A stretch of 64,000 nt of DNA, from positions 22,474 to 86,473 of the forward strand of contig JACZJN010000057.1 of the NCBI GenBank assembly GCA_014860565.1. Direction: 5' to 3'. The DNA comes from Bacteroidota bacterium (lineage in GTDB: Bacteria; Bacteroidota; Ignavibacteria; SZUA-365). A model generated the notes under the pieces. The model ran no database searches, was not told the DNA's origin, and worked only from the letters and a program-made list of their open reading frames with translations. The first letter of the stretch is position 1; each line of letters begins with the position of its first letter. The position numbers were made by a program, and so were the translations under genes. Shown piece after piece: positions 36,483-45,055 of this stretch.

Positions 36483-39107
36483 TCAATCCTCGAGGCGCAT
36501 GCGCTCGAGAACACGCTGAATCTGGGCCCCCACGCCGATCGTGTAGCCTCTTGTGCTGAAGGTGATGTTCCCACGCTCGTCACATACCACGATAAGCGGA
36601 AGCTGCATGCCGACGGGAAGCTGGAGCTGATCGGCAATGTGTGTGTGGAGTGCCTGGGCGCCGTCCTTGTCCGTGATGAAGCGCTTCGGCAATGACACCC
36701 GAGCGATACTCTGCAATTCTTCCTCCGTCATCACACCGTCGCCCGCGAGCAGAAATTGAACAGGCAGGGCATCGAGTTGCATCCGTTTATCCGCGATGTC
36801 GAGCAAGGCGTGAGAAACGGGTTCGGTGCCGCGCTCGATCCAAATCAGCACCCAGGCCTTGACGTCTTCACGGGGGAGAAGGGCGGGGTCGATTGCCGCG
36901 AGCGCAACCGGTGCATCGTCGTCGTCGCGAATATGCACTTCGTGTTCAGCGCGCTTGCCGGCATCGAGTGAGAAAAATTCCATCGAGGCGAGCACCGAGC
37001 CATCAGGTTGCCGATTCCCCATGGTGAGCAGATATTCTCCCGGCTGCACATGCAGCGTCGCAGGCCAGTGATCGAATATTGCATCGCCCTCGTAATCGAG
37101 CGTGTGGTACGTCCCATCTTCGAACCGGGCCAATGTGAAATGCCGTGCGTATTCCGGCTGCTGTATATGCTGGTGTGCGGGAACACGGAGCATCAGCTCC
37201 GCGGTTGTCGCGGGAGTGGACCGTTCCTCTTCCAGTGCTGCCGAGATCCAGCGGTCGTTTGAACGGTATTGCGGTATCCCGGTCGCCGGTTCGAGACGAG
37301 CGGCGATCCCCGCGCTGCGGCACAACGCAACGAAAAGGATATTCCGCGAGGTTTCGTCGGCCGTGCGCAATTCGTAGCTGCGGTCGGCGGGAAGCGGAAC
37401 GTGCGCCCAGTTCGCCTCAGAATCCATGCGAATGCTGTCGCGTACCCAGGCCGCAATTCGCACAGGGTTGCGCGTCAGGAATGCCGGGTTCGTTGCGATG
37501 GCAAGCTGCAGCGCTTTTCGCCAGGGACGCAGTTCTTCCCGGCCGATGCGAGGACAGCAGACGTAGCGCAGGAACATCTCGTCGCAGGGCTGATCTTCGG
37601 CCCGGTTTCCCAGCGCGATGCGGTAATGGTGCAGCAGCACTGCAGCCGGTGCGTCCTGAAGATCCTTCACCGCGAGCGTGTTGAGGAATCCCAGTGCGGG
37701 AACGGAATTCGCGGACGCGGCATCGGCGAGGAACGAAAGGATTTCCTCACCGTTTCCCCGCGCGGCGTGCAGCAGCAGCCAGCAGCTGTCTGCCGGATAG
37801 CCGAATTCGGAAGCGAACGACGCGGTGCGCACCGAGTCGACGAAATGGGATTCATAATCGGATCGCAGACTGTCGTCGATGAGCAGACGCCGCGCGATCT
37901 CGGCGGCCCGTGGATGCTCCGGGTTCTCAAGCATTGCAGGGGGCGGAGGGATAATGTCGAGCACCTCGCGCTCGAGATGCTGCGGATGCCCTGCGAGCAC
38001 AAGCCGCACCGTATCGCTTTCATCGCGTGTAACGTGACGGTACGCATACCGGTCGCCCAGGTGCGCCCACACCAGAAGATCGCCATAGCCCGTACGCAGC
38101 GAGGCGCAGCCGTTCCGGTCCGTGAGCGTCGAAGTGAGCGGATAGAATTCTGCGTAGTTGTAGATGCGGAAGTCCACCCAGGCATCGGGCAGGATTCGCC
38201 CTGCCTCATCACGCAGCTGCACGTTGACCACCCGAGTATCGGCATACACCGGCAGCGTGTTGATGCGCGTGTATTGACGCTTGCTGCTGAGCTGCTCCTC
38301 GTCACTCTGGTAACGGCCCAGCACGAAAGCCGAAGTCAGCATCGCGCGTCGGGCGGGTTCGGCAAACCACGCATGATCGAGATCGACGTCGGGTTCGCAT
38401 GCGCCGAGGAAGTGCCACGCACCGTCGACCCAGACTTCGACCCATGCATGATTGTCGTCGGCATGCGCCCAGCGCGGCACATAGACCTGCCGTGCGGGAA
38501 TGCCCGCCGCGCGCATCGCCGTGACGGTGAATACCGATTCCTCTCCGCAGCGGCCGGTGGCATTGCGGATCGTCGCGAGTGGCGCCCGGGTGCGCGCATC
38601 GCTCGGCGCATACGTGACCTTTGAATGGCACCAGTGGTTTATTTCCAGCACCGCGTCATGCATGGAGAGTCCCGCGACGCGCTCGGCAAGAAGCGACGGG
38701 AAGAGCAGGCGTGCTTCATCCAGCGCCTCGTTGTTGACTCGCGGAGGGAGGACGAAATGAACGAACAACGAGGCGGGAATGTCGTTGCCCCAGCGCGCGC
38801 TTGCCCTGGCATCCAGTGCCACGCGCACGACGGCCTGAAAATAGTCGCCGTCGCGATCCACGAGATCGCTCAACGGAGAGGTCGCAAAAAGAAAGAGCAG
38901 GGCGTCCTTTTCTTCCATGCGTCTCGCGCTGTCGAGGACGCAAAAGACACGGGCCTCGAGTTGGGGAAGGCGAGCGCGCCGCTCTTCGAGAAGGCTGGAA
39001 TAATAGGCGCGGTCGTCGGGAGACAGAAGACCCTGTGCCGGCGCCTGCGTGCGCACGGAGATGATCAGGACGAGGAAGAGCAGCGTCAAATGCAGAAGGT
39101 TCTTCAT
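36483..39107 (-). CDS. Secreted transglutaminase-like protein with tandem TGase folds
   Basis: The 874-residue protein has a signal peptide, then a transglutaminase-like domain with Cys 187 ('GRCGEESVF'), His 220 ('DDNHAWVEVW') and an Asp near 239 ('CEPDVDLD'). A carboxypeptidase-regulatory-like beta domain follows (about 290-370). A second TGase-like fold (about 530-620, 'RNILFVALCRSAGIAARLEP') lacks the catalytic Cys. The end looks like a thioredoxin fold without CXXC. Similar multidomain proteins occur in glycan loci of Bacteroidota; the substrate is unknown, possibly a peptide part of a glycoprotein. Its ATG overlaps the ROK kinase stop. Confidence 0.85.
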   Translation of the reverse strand: MKNLLHLTLLFLVLIISVRTQAPAQGLLSPDDRAYYSSLLEERRARLPQLEARVFCVLDSARRMEEKDALLFLFATSPLSDLVDRDGDYFQAVVRVALDARASARWGNDIPASLFVHFVLPPRVNNEALDEARLLFPSLLAERVAGLSMHDAVLEINHWCHSKVTYAPSDARTRAPLATIRNATGRCGEESVFTVTAMRAAGIPARQVYVPRWAHADDNHAWVEVWVDGAWHFLGACEPDVDLDHAWFAEPARRAMLTSAFVLGRYQSDEEQLSSKRQYTRINTLPVYADTRVVNVQLRDEAGRILPDAWVDFRIYNYAEFYPLTSTLTDRNGCASLRTGYGDLLVWAHLGDRYAYRHVTRDESDTVRLVLAGHPQHLEREVLDIIPPPPAMLENPEHPRAAEIARRLLIDDSLRSDYESHFVDSVRTASFASEFGYPADSCWLLLHAARGNGEEILSFLADAASANSVPALGFLNTLAVKDLQDAPAAVLLHHYRIALGNRAEDQPCDEMFLRYVCCPRIGREELRPWRKALQLAIATNPAFLTRNPVRIAAWVRDSIRMDSEANWAHVPLPADRSYELRTADETSRNILFVALCRSAGIAARLEPATGIPQYRSNDRWISAALEEERSTPATTAELMLRVPAHQHIQQPEYARHFTLARFEDGTYHTLDYEGDAIFDHWPATLHVQPGEYLLTMGNRQPDGSVLASMEFFSLDAGKRAEHEVHIRDDDDAPVALAAIDPALLPREDVKAWVLIWIERGTEPVSHALLDIADKRMQLDALPVQFLLAGDGVMTEEELQSIARVSLPKRFITDKDGAQALHTHIADQLQLPVGMQLPLIVVCDERGNITFSTRGYTIGVGAQIQRVLERMRLED

Positions 39108-40069
39108 GCTTTCTTTCCCATGTCATCCCAGGCGAGCGCCGCGGCTCCGAGCACGGCCGCGTTGCGCTGCATGAGCGCGGACAGCAGAAGACGCGTACTT
39201 CCCTTGAGATTGGACAGCGTCATCGTTTCCATCGTTTTGAGCGTCGGTTCGAGTATCAGCCGTCCGGCCTGCGCGAGTCCGCCGAAAAGAATAATGGCCT
39301 GCGGACTCGTGATCGCAATAGTATTGGCGAGCGCGAGTCCGAGAATGTGGCCTGTCGAAGAAAAGGCATCCCTCGCGACCGCATCGCCTGCCTGGGCAGC
39401 TTCGGTGACGTTGCGGGCGGTCATTTCGCTCATGGGGATTCCTCGCAGGGAACTGCCGCGCGGCGCGTCTCCCAGCATTTCCATCACGGTGCGAACAAGC
39501 CCCGGTGCCGAGACATATGTTTCGAGGCAGCCGCGGCGTCCACACCCGCAGAGCCGTCCGTTCTCCTTTACGATGACGTGCCCCAGTTCTCCGGCGAAGC
39601 CGCTCCATCCGTACATGACCTTGCCGTCGACCACATAGCCGCTGCCGAGTCCGGTGCCCAGTGTGACGACGACGAAATCCTTCATCCCTTCCGCGGCGCC
39701 ATAGAGCATTTCTCCCATCGCCGCTGCGTTCGCATCGTTGGTGAGCACGACAGGAACGCCCGTGTGCTCGGAGAGAAGGTCCGCAACTTCGAGCGTTCCT
39801 TTCCAGGGAAGGTTCGGCGCGTCCTCGATCGTGCCGCTGAAATAATGTCCGTTGGGGCCGCCCACGCCCACGCCCTGCAACGCAACCGGAGGATCCGCGG
39901 AAGCGACCAGCGCGAGGACATGCGCCGCGAGCGCTTCGAGATAGTCCTCCACCTCGTCGTACACAGCGGTGCTCATATGTCCTTCCGCGAGGATGTTTCC
40001 TTCGCGGTCCACGAGCCCGAACACCGTGTTTGTCCCACCGATATCGATCCCAGCCATGACCTCGGTCAT
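39104..40069 (-). CDS. ROK-family sugar kinase (glucokinase/N-acetylhexosamine kinase type)
   Basis: The 321-residue protein begins 'AGIDIGGTNTVFGLVD' (ATP phosphate loop), has 'LTNDANAAAMGE' with the catalytic Asp, 'GELGHVIV' (EXGH sugar/zinc His) and the zinc motif 'CGCGRRGCLE'. It phosphorylates a hexose; glucose, mannose and GlcNAc are all possible, and the GH20/GH92 neighbours favour GlcNAc or mannose. AGGAGTG precedes the start. It lies 3 bp after the transporter gene. Confidence 0.9.
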   Translation of the reverse strand: MTEVMAGIDIGGTNTVFGLVDREGNILAEGHMSTAVYDEVEDYLEALAAHVLALVASADPPVALQGVGVGGPNGHYFSGTIEDAPNLPWKGTLEVADLLSEHTGVPVVLTNDANAAAMGEMLYGAAEGMKDFVVVTLGTGLGSGYVVDGKVMYGWSGFAGELGHVIVKENGRLCGCGRRGCLETYVSAPGLVRTVMEMLGDAPRGSSLRGIPMSEMTARNVTEAAQAGDAVARDAFSSTGHILGLALANTIAITSPQAIILFGGLAQAGRLILEPTLKTMETMTLSNLKGSTRLLLSALMQRNAAVLGAAALAWDDMGKKA

Positions 40070-40072
40070 GAT

Positions 40073-41491
40073 TCACTCCTGTGTCTGCGTTTCATTTTTC
40101 GGACTGCCCGCCGCATAGCCGCGCCATCCGTACCAGGCGATATAAAGATACGCTCCGAGAGGAACGATAAACGATGCGTGCACTCCGAAGCTGTCGGCAG
40201 CCGCACCTTGGAGGACGGGGAGAATGGCGCCGCCGACGATGGCCATCACCAGAAGGGAGGAGGCCTGGCTGGTGTCCTTCCCGAGTCCGGCGATGGCGAG
40301 GGTGAAGATGTTCGACCACATGATGGAATTGAACAGTCCGATGCCGATCACTGTCCACATCGCGACGGACCCCGTCGTGAGCAGCGCGGCGAGGAGCAGG
40401 AGCGCGGAGGTCAGTGCAAAGACCATCAGCGTGCGTGCGGCCAACGACCTGCCGATGAAGAATCCCGCCAGGCTCAGCACGAGGAAGATGCCGTAGTTCT
40501 GCGCGATCTGCCAACCCTGCAGATAGAAAATGACCAGGAACGCGACGACCGGAATCGCCGTCATGATCGCATTTTTCCGTGCGGTGCGCACATTGCTCAG
40601 CGAGATCGCGCCGAGAAAGCGCCCGATCATAAGTCCGCCCCAGTAGAAGGACACGTACGTGCTGGCGTCCGCGGGCTCGAGTCCGGCGATTTCCTTGAGT
40701 CCGAGAAAGCTGATCATGATGCTGCCGATGCTCACTTCGGCGCCGACGTACATGAAAATGGCGAGCATGCCGAAGAGCGTGTGCCGGTGGCGCAGTGCGC
40801 CCGCACCACGTTCGACGCTTCGGCTGCCGGTGAACTCCGGGAGGTGCGCCACGCGCATGACCAATGCCATGAGCAGGAACATGCCGGCGAAAACCAGGTA
40901 GGGGACTTTCACCGAATCCGCTCCGACGACGTCGGCGCCGGCGAAATAGCGGAAGATGAGAAATCCACCGATCAGCGGCGCGATCGTCGTGCCGAAGGAA
41001 TTGAATCCCTGCGCCAGGTTCAGCCGGCTCGAGGCCGTGCGTTCGCTGCCGAGTATGGCGACGTAGGGATTCGCGGCTATCTGCAGCAGGGTGAAGCCGA
41101 GTCCGAGAACGAACAGAGCAGCGAGAAAGAATCCGTACGAGACCAGTTCCGCAGCGGGGTAGAACAGCGCGGTCCCGAGCGCGGAGAGAAGCAGTCCGGC
41201 GACGATGCCGTTGCGGTATCCCATGCGTCCGATCGGATCTCCGCTTCGTGTCGAAACAAGGAAGTAAAGCAGCGAACCAACGAAATACGCGCCGAAAAAG
41301 GAGAACTGCACGAACATGGCCTGCGTGTGATTCAGATCGAACACCCCCTTCAGGTAGGGGATGAGGATGTCGTTCATGCAGGTGGTGAATCCCCACATGA
41401 AGAACAGTCCCGTCACGACTGCGAAAGGCATGGTGTAGGATTTCTGGTCGTCGCCGCCGCTGTCGGGTGTACTGCCGCCTAGTGTTGCCAT
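40073..41491 (-). CDS. MFS sugar permease, FucP/GluP/NagP type
   Basis: The 472-residue protein has twelve membrane helices. 'LFFMWGFTTCMNDILIPYLK' and 'LGLGFTLLQIAANPYV' are hallmarks of the fucose/glucose/galactose:H+ symporter family, which in Bacteroidota also includes the GlcNAc carrier NagP. It should import the sugar set free by the operon's hydrolases, followed by phosphorylation by the ROK kinase 3 bp downstream. The 100-bp gap to GH20 is the longest inside the operon. Confidence 0.9.
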   Translation of the reverse strand: MATLGGSTPDSGGDDQKSYTMPFAVVTGLFFMWGFTTCMNDILIPYLKGVFDLNHTQAMFVQFSFFGAYFVGSLLYFLVSTRSGDPIGRMGYRNGIVAGLLLSALGTALFYPAAELVSYGFFLAALFVLGLGFTLLQIAANPYVAILGSERTASSRLNLAQGFNSFGTTIAPLIGGFLIFRYFAGADVVGADSVKVPYLVFAGMFLLMALVMRVAHLPEFTGSRSVERGAGALRHRHTLFGMLAIFMYVGAEVSIGSIMISFLGLKEIAGLEPADASTYVSFYWGGLMIGRFLGAISLSNVRTARKNAIMTAIPVVAFLVIFYLQGWQIAQNYGIFLVLSLAGFFIGRSLAARTLMVFALTSALLLLAALLTTGSVAMWTVIGIGLFNSIMWSNIFTLAIAGLGKDTSQASSLLVMAIVGGAILPVLQGAAADSFGVHASFIVPLGAYLYIAWYGWRGYAAGSPKNETQTQE

Positions 41492-41591
41492 TCTGGTTCC
41501 ATTTATGGTCGAACTTCCGTGCTGTTTCCTGTCTTTCTACGGGAGTGCATCCTGCCGCGACAGCGACTGGGGAACTGCCGCGGATGCGCCC

Positions 41592-43916
41592 TCAGCGCAC
41601 AACGAATTCGTCGATGAATATCCACGCCTTGCCTCCAGCCCCGGGATGCCAGTCGGGACAGGTCCCGATGGTCTTCGCGCGCAGTCGCACGTAGCGTGCT
41701 GACTGTCCCCCGACCGGCACACCGAATTCGCGTGTGAATGCGTTCTCCTCGCGGTCGGACTCGTCATTCTCCATCGTGAAGACGTCGGTAAACGACGTAC
41801 CGTCACGGGAGATGCTGAAGGTCACACTCCGCGGCATGAATATCCAGGCAGGCTGATACTGAAGAAATCCTGCCGAAAGCTCCGAGATGAAGCGTTCGCT
41901 GCCGAGATCAAGAGTAATCTCGACGTCTTTGGCTTCGTACCCCTGCCAGCGTCCGTCACGGAAATTGTCCGTTCCGCGCAATCCGTCGGCCATCGCATCG
42001 GCGCCTCCCGCGCTGTACGAGGCGCTGAAGCGCTGCCCGAGAGTGACCGCTGCGCCGACACCCGCATGCAGATCGTAGCGCAAGTCCAGGGTGTCGCTGC
42101 GCAGGGTCCCGCCGGCACGGCGCTCGTCCGCTGCCTCGGCGAAGGCACGCAACGTTCCGGTACCGTAGAGCGTGATGGAACCGTCGTACTGGCGTTCCGT
42201 GAACGGATCGGACGGATCGAAGTAGCGGAACCGAAGCCCGGGTTGTCCCGCGCTCAGCGCAACGATCAGTGCATTCTGCGCGCTGTCGCGCCGAATATCG
42301 AATCGGACGGGAGCTGCTTCGAACCCGTAGCGCACACCAAGCGTGTCGAGGCGGGGATAATAGTTCTGCACGCGCCGATGGAAATCGCCGTAGGTGCGCT
42401 GCCAGGTGGGAGCCCAGAGTACCTCCGCCATGGCGAGGATGCGTGGATAGAGCTTGCTCTCCACGAGTCGCTGTGGGGCGCGTTCGGTCCACATGTTGCA
42501 TTCGCCCCCGAGAATGTAGACGGCGTCGGCTGCCGTCAGTTCGGGCGGGACGGGGTCGAAGGCGTACACCTTCTCGAGATCGATGGACGAAACCGGGTAA
42601 TCGAAATACGCATGGCTGGTGGGAGAAACGATGGCCGTATGCCCTGAACGCGCGGCGGCCGCGGCGCCTTCCAATCCCTGCCAGGATTGAACGGTCGCGT
42701 TCGGCGCAAGCCCGCCTTGAAGTATCTCGTCCCAGCCGATGAGCCAGCGCCCGTGCTTGTTGAGGAAACGCTCGATGCGTGCGATGAACCAGGATTGCAG
42801 GGCCTCCTCATCGGCAAGTCCCTCGGCCGCCATCCGCGCCTGGCAGAGGTCGCAGTGCTCCCAGCGGAACTTCGGCGCTTCGTCGCCGCCGATATGGATA
42901 TACTGCGAGGGAAACAGCTGCATGACTTCCGTGAGAACCCCCGCGAGAAACGTGAATGTATCGTCGTTCCCCGCGCAGTAGATGTCCTTGAACACCCCCC
43001 AGCTGTTTGCGACATCGAATGGTCCCCCCGTGCAGGAGAGTTTTGGATACGCGGCGAGGGCGGCGAGTGAATGCCCGGGCATCTCGATTTCCGGCACGAC
43101 GGTCACATGCCGGACGGCGGCATAGGCGACGACGTCTCGAATCTGATCCTGGGTGTAGTAACCTCCGTAGCGCGATCCGTCCGGCTCCGTGCGCCATGCG
43201 CCGATGTCCGTGAGCAGAGGGTACTTCCGGATTTCGATACGCCAGCCCTGGTCCTCGGTCAGATGCCAGTGCAGTCGGTTCATTTTCAGCTGCGCGATCA
43301 GATCGATCGTGCGCTTGACGAATTCCACGTCCATGAAATGCCGGCAGCAATCCAGTAGCAACCCTCGCCACCGGAAGCGCGGCGCGTCCTGTATCATGCA
43401 GCAGGGGAGGTCCCATCCCCGCACGGTGTCGCGTCCTTCTGCGGATTCGAAGCGCGGGGGGAGCAACTGTCGGAGCGTCTGGATGCCGTAAAACAGTCCC
43501 GCTTCCGTCGATGCCCTGAGCACGGCGCCTCCCGGGGAGACGCGAAGCATGTACCCTTCTGGATGGACGCCGTTTTCGCTGCGGAGCGAAAGCAGCACGC
43601 TGTTGCGTGGATTCGTCACACCGCCATTCGCGGCGATTTTCGGCGTGAACGATGAAACCCGCCCGAACATCTCTGCGAGATAGCCAGCGGTGGCGGCCGG
43701 TACCCCGCTGTCTCCCTCGATCAGTATCGTCGTCGACGCATCGAAGTGGAACGCGCCGGGTTGCATCACCGCCCGTACGGGCTGCGGTATCAGCGGTTGC
43801 TGGGCGTGAAGAGGGGAGACGAGTGCGAGCACGGGCGCGAGCACGAGCACGGGCACAAGCACGAGCAAGTGCACGATAACCCTGTCTCTTCGCGATGCAG
43901 CTGGCCCCAGGTTCAT
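41592..43916 (-). CDS. GH20 beta-N-acetylhexosaminidase
   Basis: The 774-residue exported protein has a GH20b-type N-terminal domain (about 45-160), and a TIM barrel with the catalytic pair Asp 345-Glu 346 in 'HIGGDEAPKFRWEH'. Its C-terminal part is a discoidin-like beta sandwich (about 620-774). It removes terminal GlcNAc or GalNAc from glycans. The signal-peptide core is coded by a run of hexanucleotide repeats (43825-43872), giving a Leu/Val/Pro/Ala-rich stretch. ATG at 43916 is preferred to the GTG one codon earlier; the CBM9-like gene stops 5 bp before. Confidence 0.93.
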   Translation of the reverse strand: MNLGPAASRRDRVIVHLLVLVPVLVLAPVLALVSPLHAQQPLIPQPVRAVMQPGAFHFDASTTILIEGDSGVPAATAGYLAEMFGRVSSFTPKIAANGGVTNPRNSVLLSLRSENGVHPEGYMLRVSPGGAVLRASTEAGLFYGIQTLRQLLPPRFESAEGRDTVRGWDLPCCMIQDAPRFRWRGLLLDCCRHFMDVEFVKRTIDLIAQLKMNRLHWHLTEDQGWRIEIRKYPLLTDIGAWRTEPDGSRYGGYYTQDQIRDVVAYAAVRHVTVVPEIEMPGHSLAALAAYPKLSCTGGPFDVANSWGVFKDIYCAGNDDTFTFLAGVLTEVMQLFPSQYIHIGGDEAPKFRWEHCDLCQARMAAEGLADEEALQSWFIARIERFLNKHGRWLIGWDEILQGGLAPNATVQSWQGLEGAAAAARSGHTAIVSPTSHAYFDYPVSSIDLEKVYAFDPVPPELTAADAVYILGGECNMWTERAPQRLVESKLYPRILAMAEVLWAPTWQRTYGDFHRRVQNYYPRLDTLGVRYGFEAAPVRFDIRRDSAQNALIVALSAGQPGLRFRYFDPSDPFTERQYDGSITLYGTGTLRAFAEAADERRAGGTLRSDTLDLRYDLHAGVGAAVTLGQRFSASYSAGGADAMADGLRGTDNFRDGRWQGYEAKDVEITLDLGSERFISELSAGFLQYQPAWIFMPRSVTFSISRDGTSFTDVFTMENDESDREENAFTREFGVPVGGQSARYVRLRAKTIGTCPDWHPGAGGKAWIFIDEFVVR
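43825..43872. repeat. Hexanucleotide tandem repeat in the GH20 signal-peptide coding region
   Basis: Eight consecutive 6-bp units of the form ACGRGC or close variants (plus strand) fill this stretch. On the coding strand they give the hydrophobic signal-peptide core, about two residues per unit, so a change in unit number would alter core length without shifting the frame. Confidence 0.8.
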
Positions 43917-43921
43917 CACTT

Positions 43922-45034
43922 CTATCTGCCTTCGAGGGTGATCAGCTGAGAATTCTCGTCGATCGTCACCATGGTTTGGGAATCATCCGGACGTGTGATG
44001 AGATACGACGCGACGTAGCCGTTTTTCTGTGGACGCAGGTCGAGCCGTGCTCCGTTCAGCATGAGCAATTGTGGCTGAAGGATCAGGTCGTCGAGTGTTT
44101 CGGCGTATTTCCTGTGGCGTTTGAAATACTGTTTCTGCGCATTGTAGATGCGCATCAGGGCGAGATGAAATACGTAATCCGGATCGGGCTTTGCCTGATC
44201 GCAAGTCGCCGGCGTTTCCATGAAATACACCCAACCCCATTTTTCCGGACGGTGCATGTCGATCACTCCCTGCGGCGACCACACCCAGTTGTCTTCCTTC
44301 ATTCCTTGCACCTTGCGGTAGGAACCGCTCGCGGCGTCGAAATGCCATTCGACACGTGAGAAATTCACGCGCATGTCCTGTCCCGGCACGGGACGCGCTG
44401 GAGGAACAGGAATTCTCTCGCCGTTGAGATACATCGCGGTGCGATCGAACGCGGTCCACGGAATGGCGACTTCGACGTTCCATCCCTCGTCGATGTCCGT
44501 CGGATCGTTGAGCGTCCCGCGAACATGCACAGCGGATTTCAGCCCCATGATGTCCCAGCCGTTGTCGGCGGGACCCCCGTCGCGATATGGCTTCGCGAGA
44601 AAAAGATCCCATACTGTGTTGAAGGCGTTGGTCTCGAACTCATAATACGTGAGATTGCTGCCCGTGGGGCAGACGAAGATTTCGAAATCGTTGTCCTGAA
44701 AAATCACCGTATCGCGCTGGCGCAGCGTCGCGACCACATGGGGTTCGTCGAGCTCGGCGAAGACGTAGAAGAATGCGTCATCCCACAGCATTTTCACACG
44801 TGTGCGAAGCCGCGGTATCGGACTGCCTTCGCCCTGAATGTCGACGAAATCGCTTGTCCACGGGGCATTCAGCCAGGCGGCCTCCTCCATGCGTCCGTCG
44901 ATCGTCATCGGCATGTCCGCTTTTACGCAGCAATAGCTGTTGGGAACAATGCTGAAGTATGCTTCTTCGGCGGCGTCGTCTCCGCCGATGGAGAATAGCA
45001 ACGCGGCGAGCAGAATCGGGATTGTTGTATGCAT
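43922..45034 (-). CDS. Exported CBM9-like carbohydrate-binding protein
   Basis: The 370-residue protein has a signal peptide and a beta-sandwich of the CBM9-like/DOMON fold: 'MTIDGRMEEAAWLNAPWTSD', 'VKMLWDDAFFYVFAEL' and 'IFQDNDFEIFVCP'. 'EGWNVEVAIPWTAF' and 'DMRVNFSRVEWHF' follow in the family order. No catalytic residues are evident. It likely binds sugar at the cell surface or in the periplasm for the GH92 and GH20 enzymes coded on each side. GGAGG lies ahead of the start. Confidence 0.85.
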   Translation of the reverse strand: MHTTIPILLAALLFSIGGDDAAEEAYFSIVPNSYCCVKADMPMTIDGRMEEAAWLNAPWTSDFVDIQGEGSPIPRLRTRVKMLWDDAFFYVFAELDEPHVVATLRQRDTVIFQDNDFEIFVCPTGSNLTYYEFETNAFNTVWDLFLAKPYRDGGPADNGWDIMGLKSAVHVRGTLNDPTDIDEGWNVEVAIPWTAFDRTAMYLNGERIPVPPARPVPGQDMRVNFSRVEWHFDAASGSYRKVQGMKEDNWVWSPQGVIDMHRPEKWGWVYFMETPATCDQAKPDPDYVFHLALMRIYNAQKQYFKRHRKYAETLDDLILQPQLLMLNGARLDLRPQKNGYVASYLITRPDDSQTMVTIDENSQLITLEGR

Positions 45035-45055
45035 GACGAGTGGCCTCCGTGGCAG

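Noticed and set aside
34112..36559. An 815-codon open frame on the plus strand opposite the clan GH-A hydrolase
   Set aside because: It is antisense to a protein with clear motifs and has the composition of a shadow frame in GC-rich DNA. The same applies to long frames opposite GH92 (45131-47272), the MFS and ROK genes (39347-41482) and gatE (53954 onward).
36467..36637. 57-codon N-terminal extension of the clan GH-A protein
   Set aside because: It would place the Tat signal inside the protein, and the ATG at 36466 has an ideal AAGGAGG.
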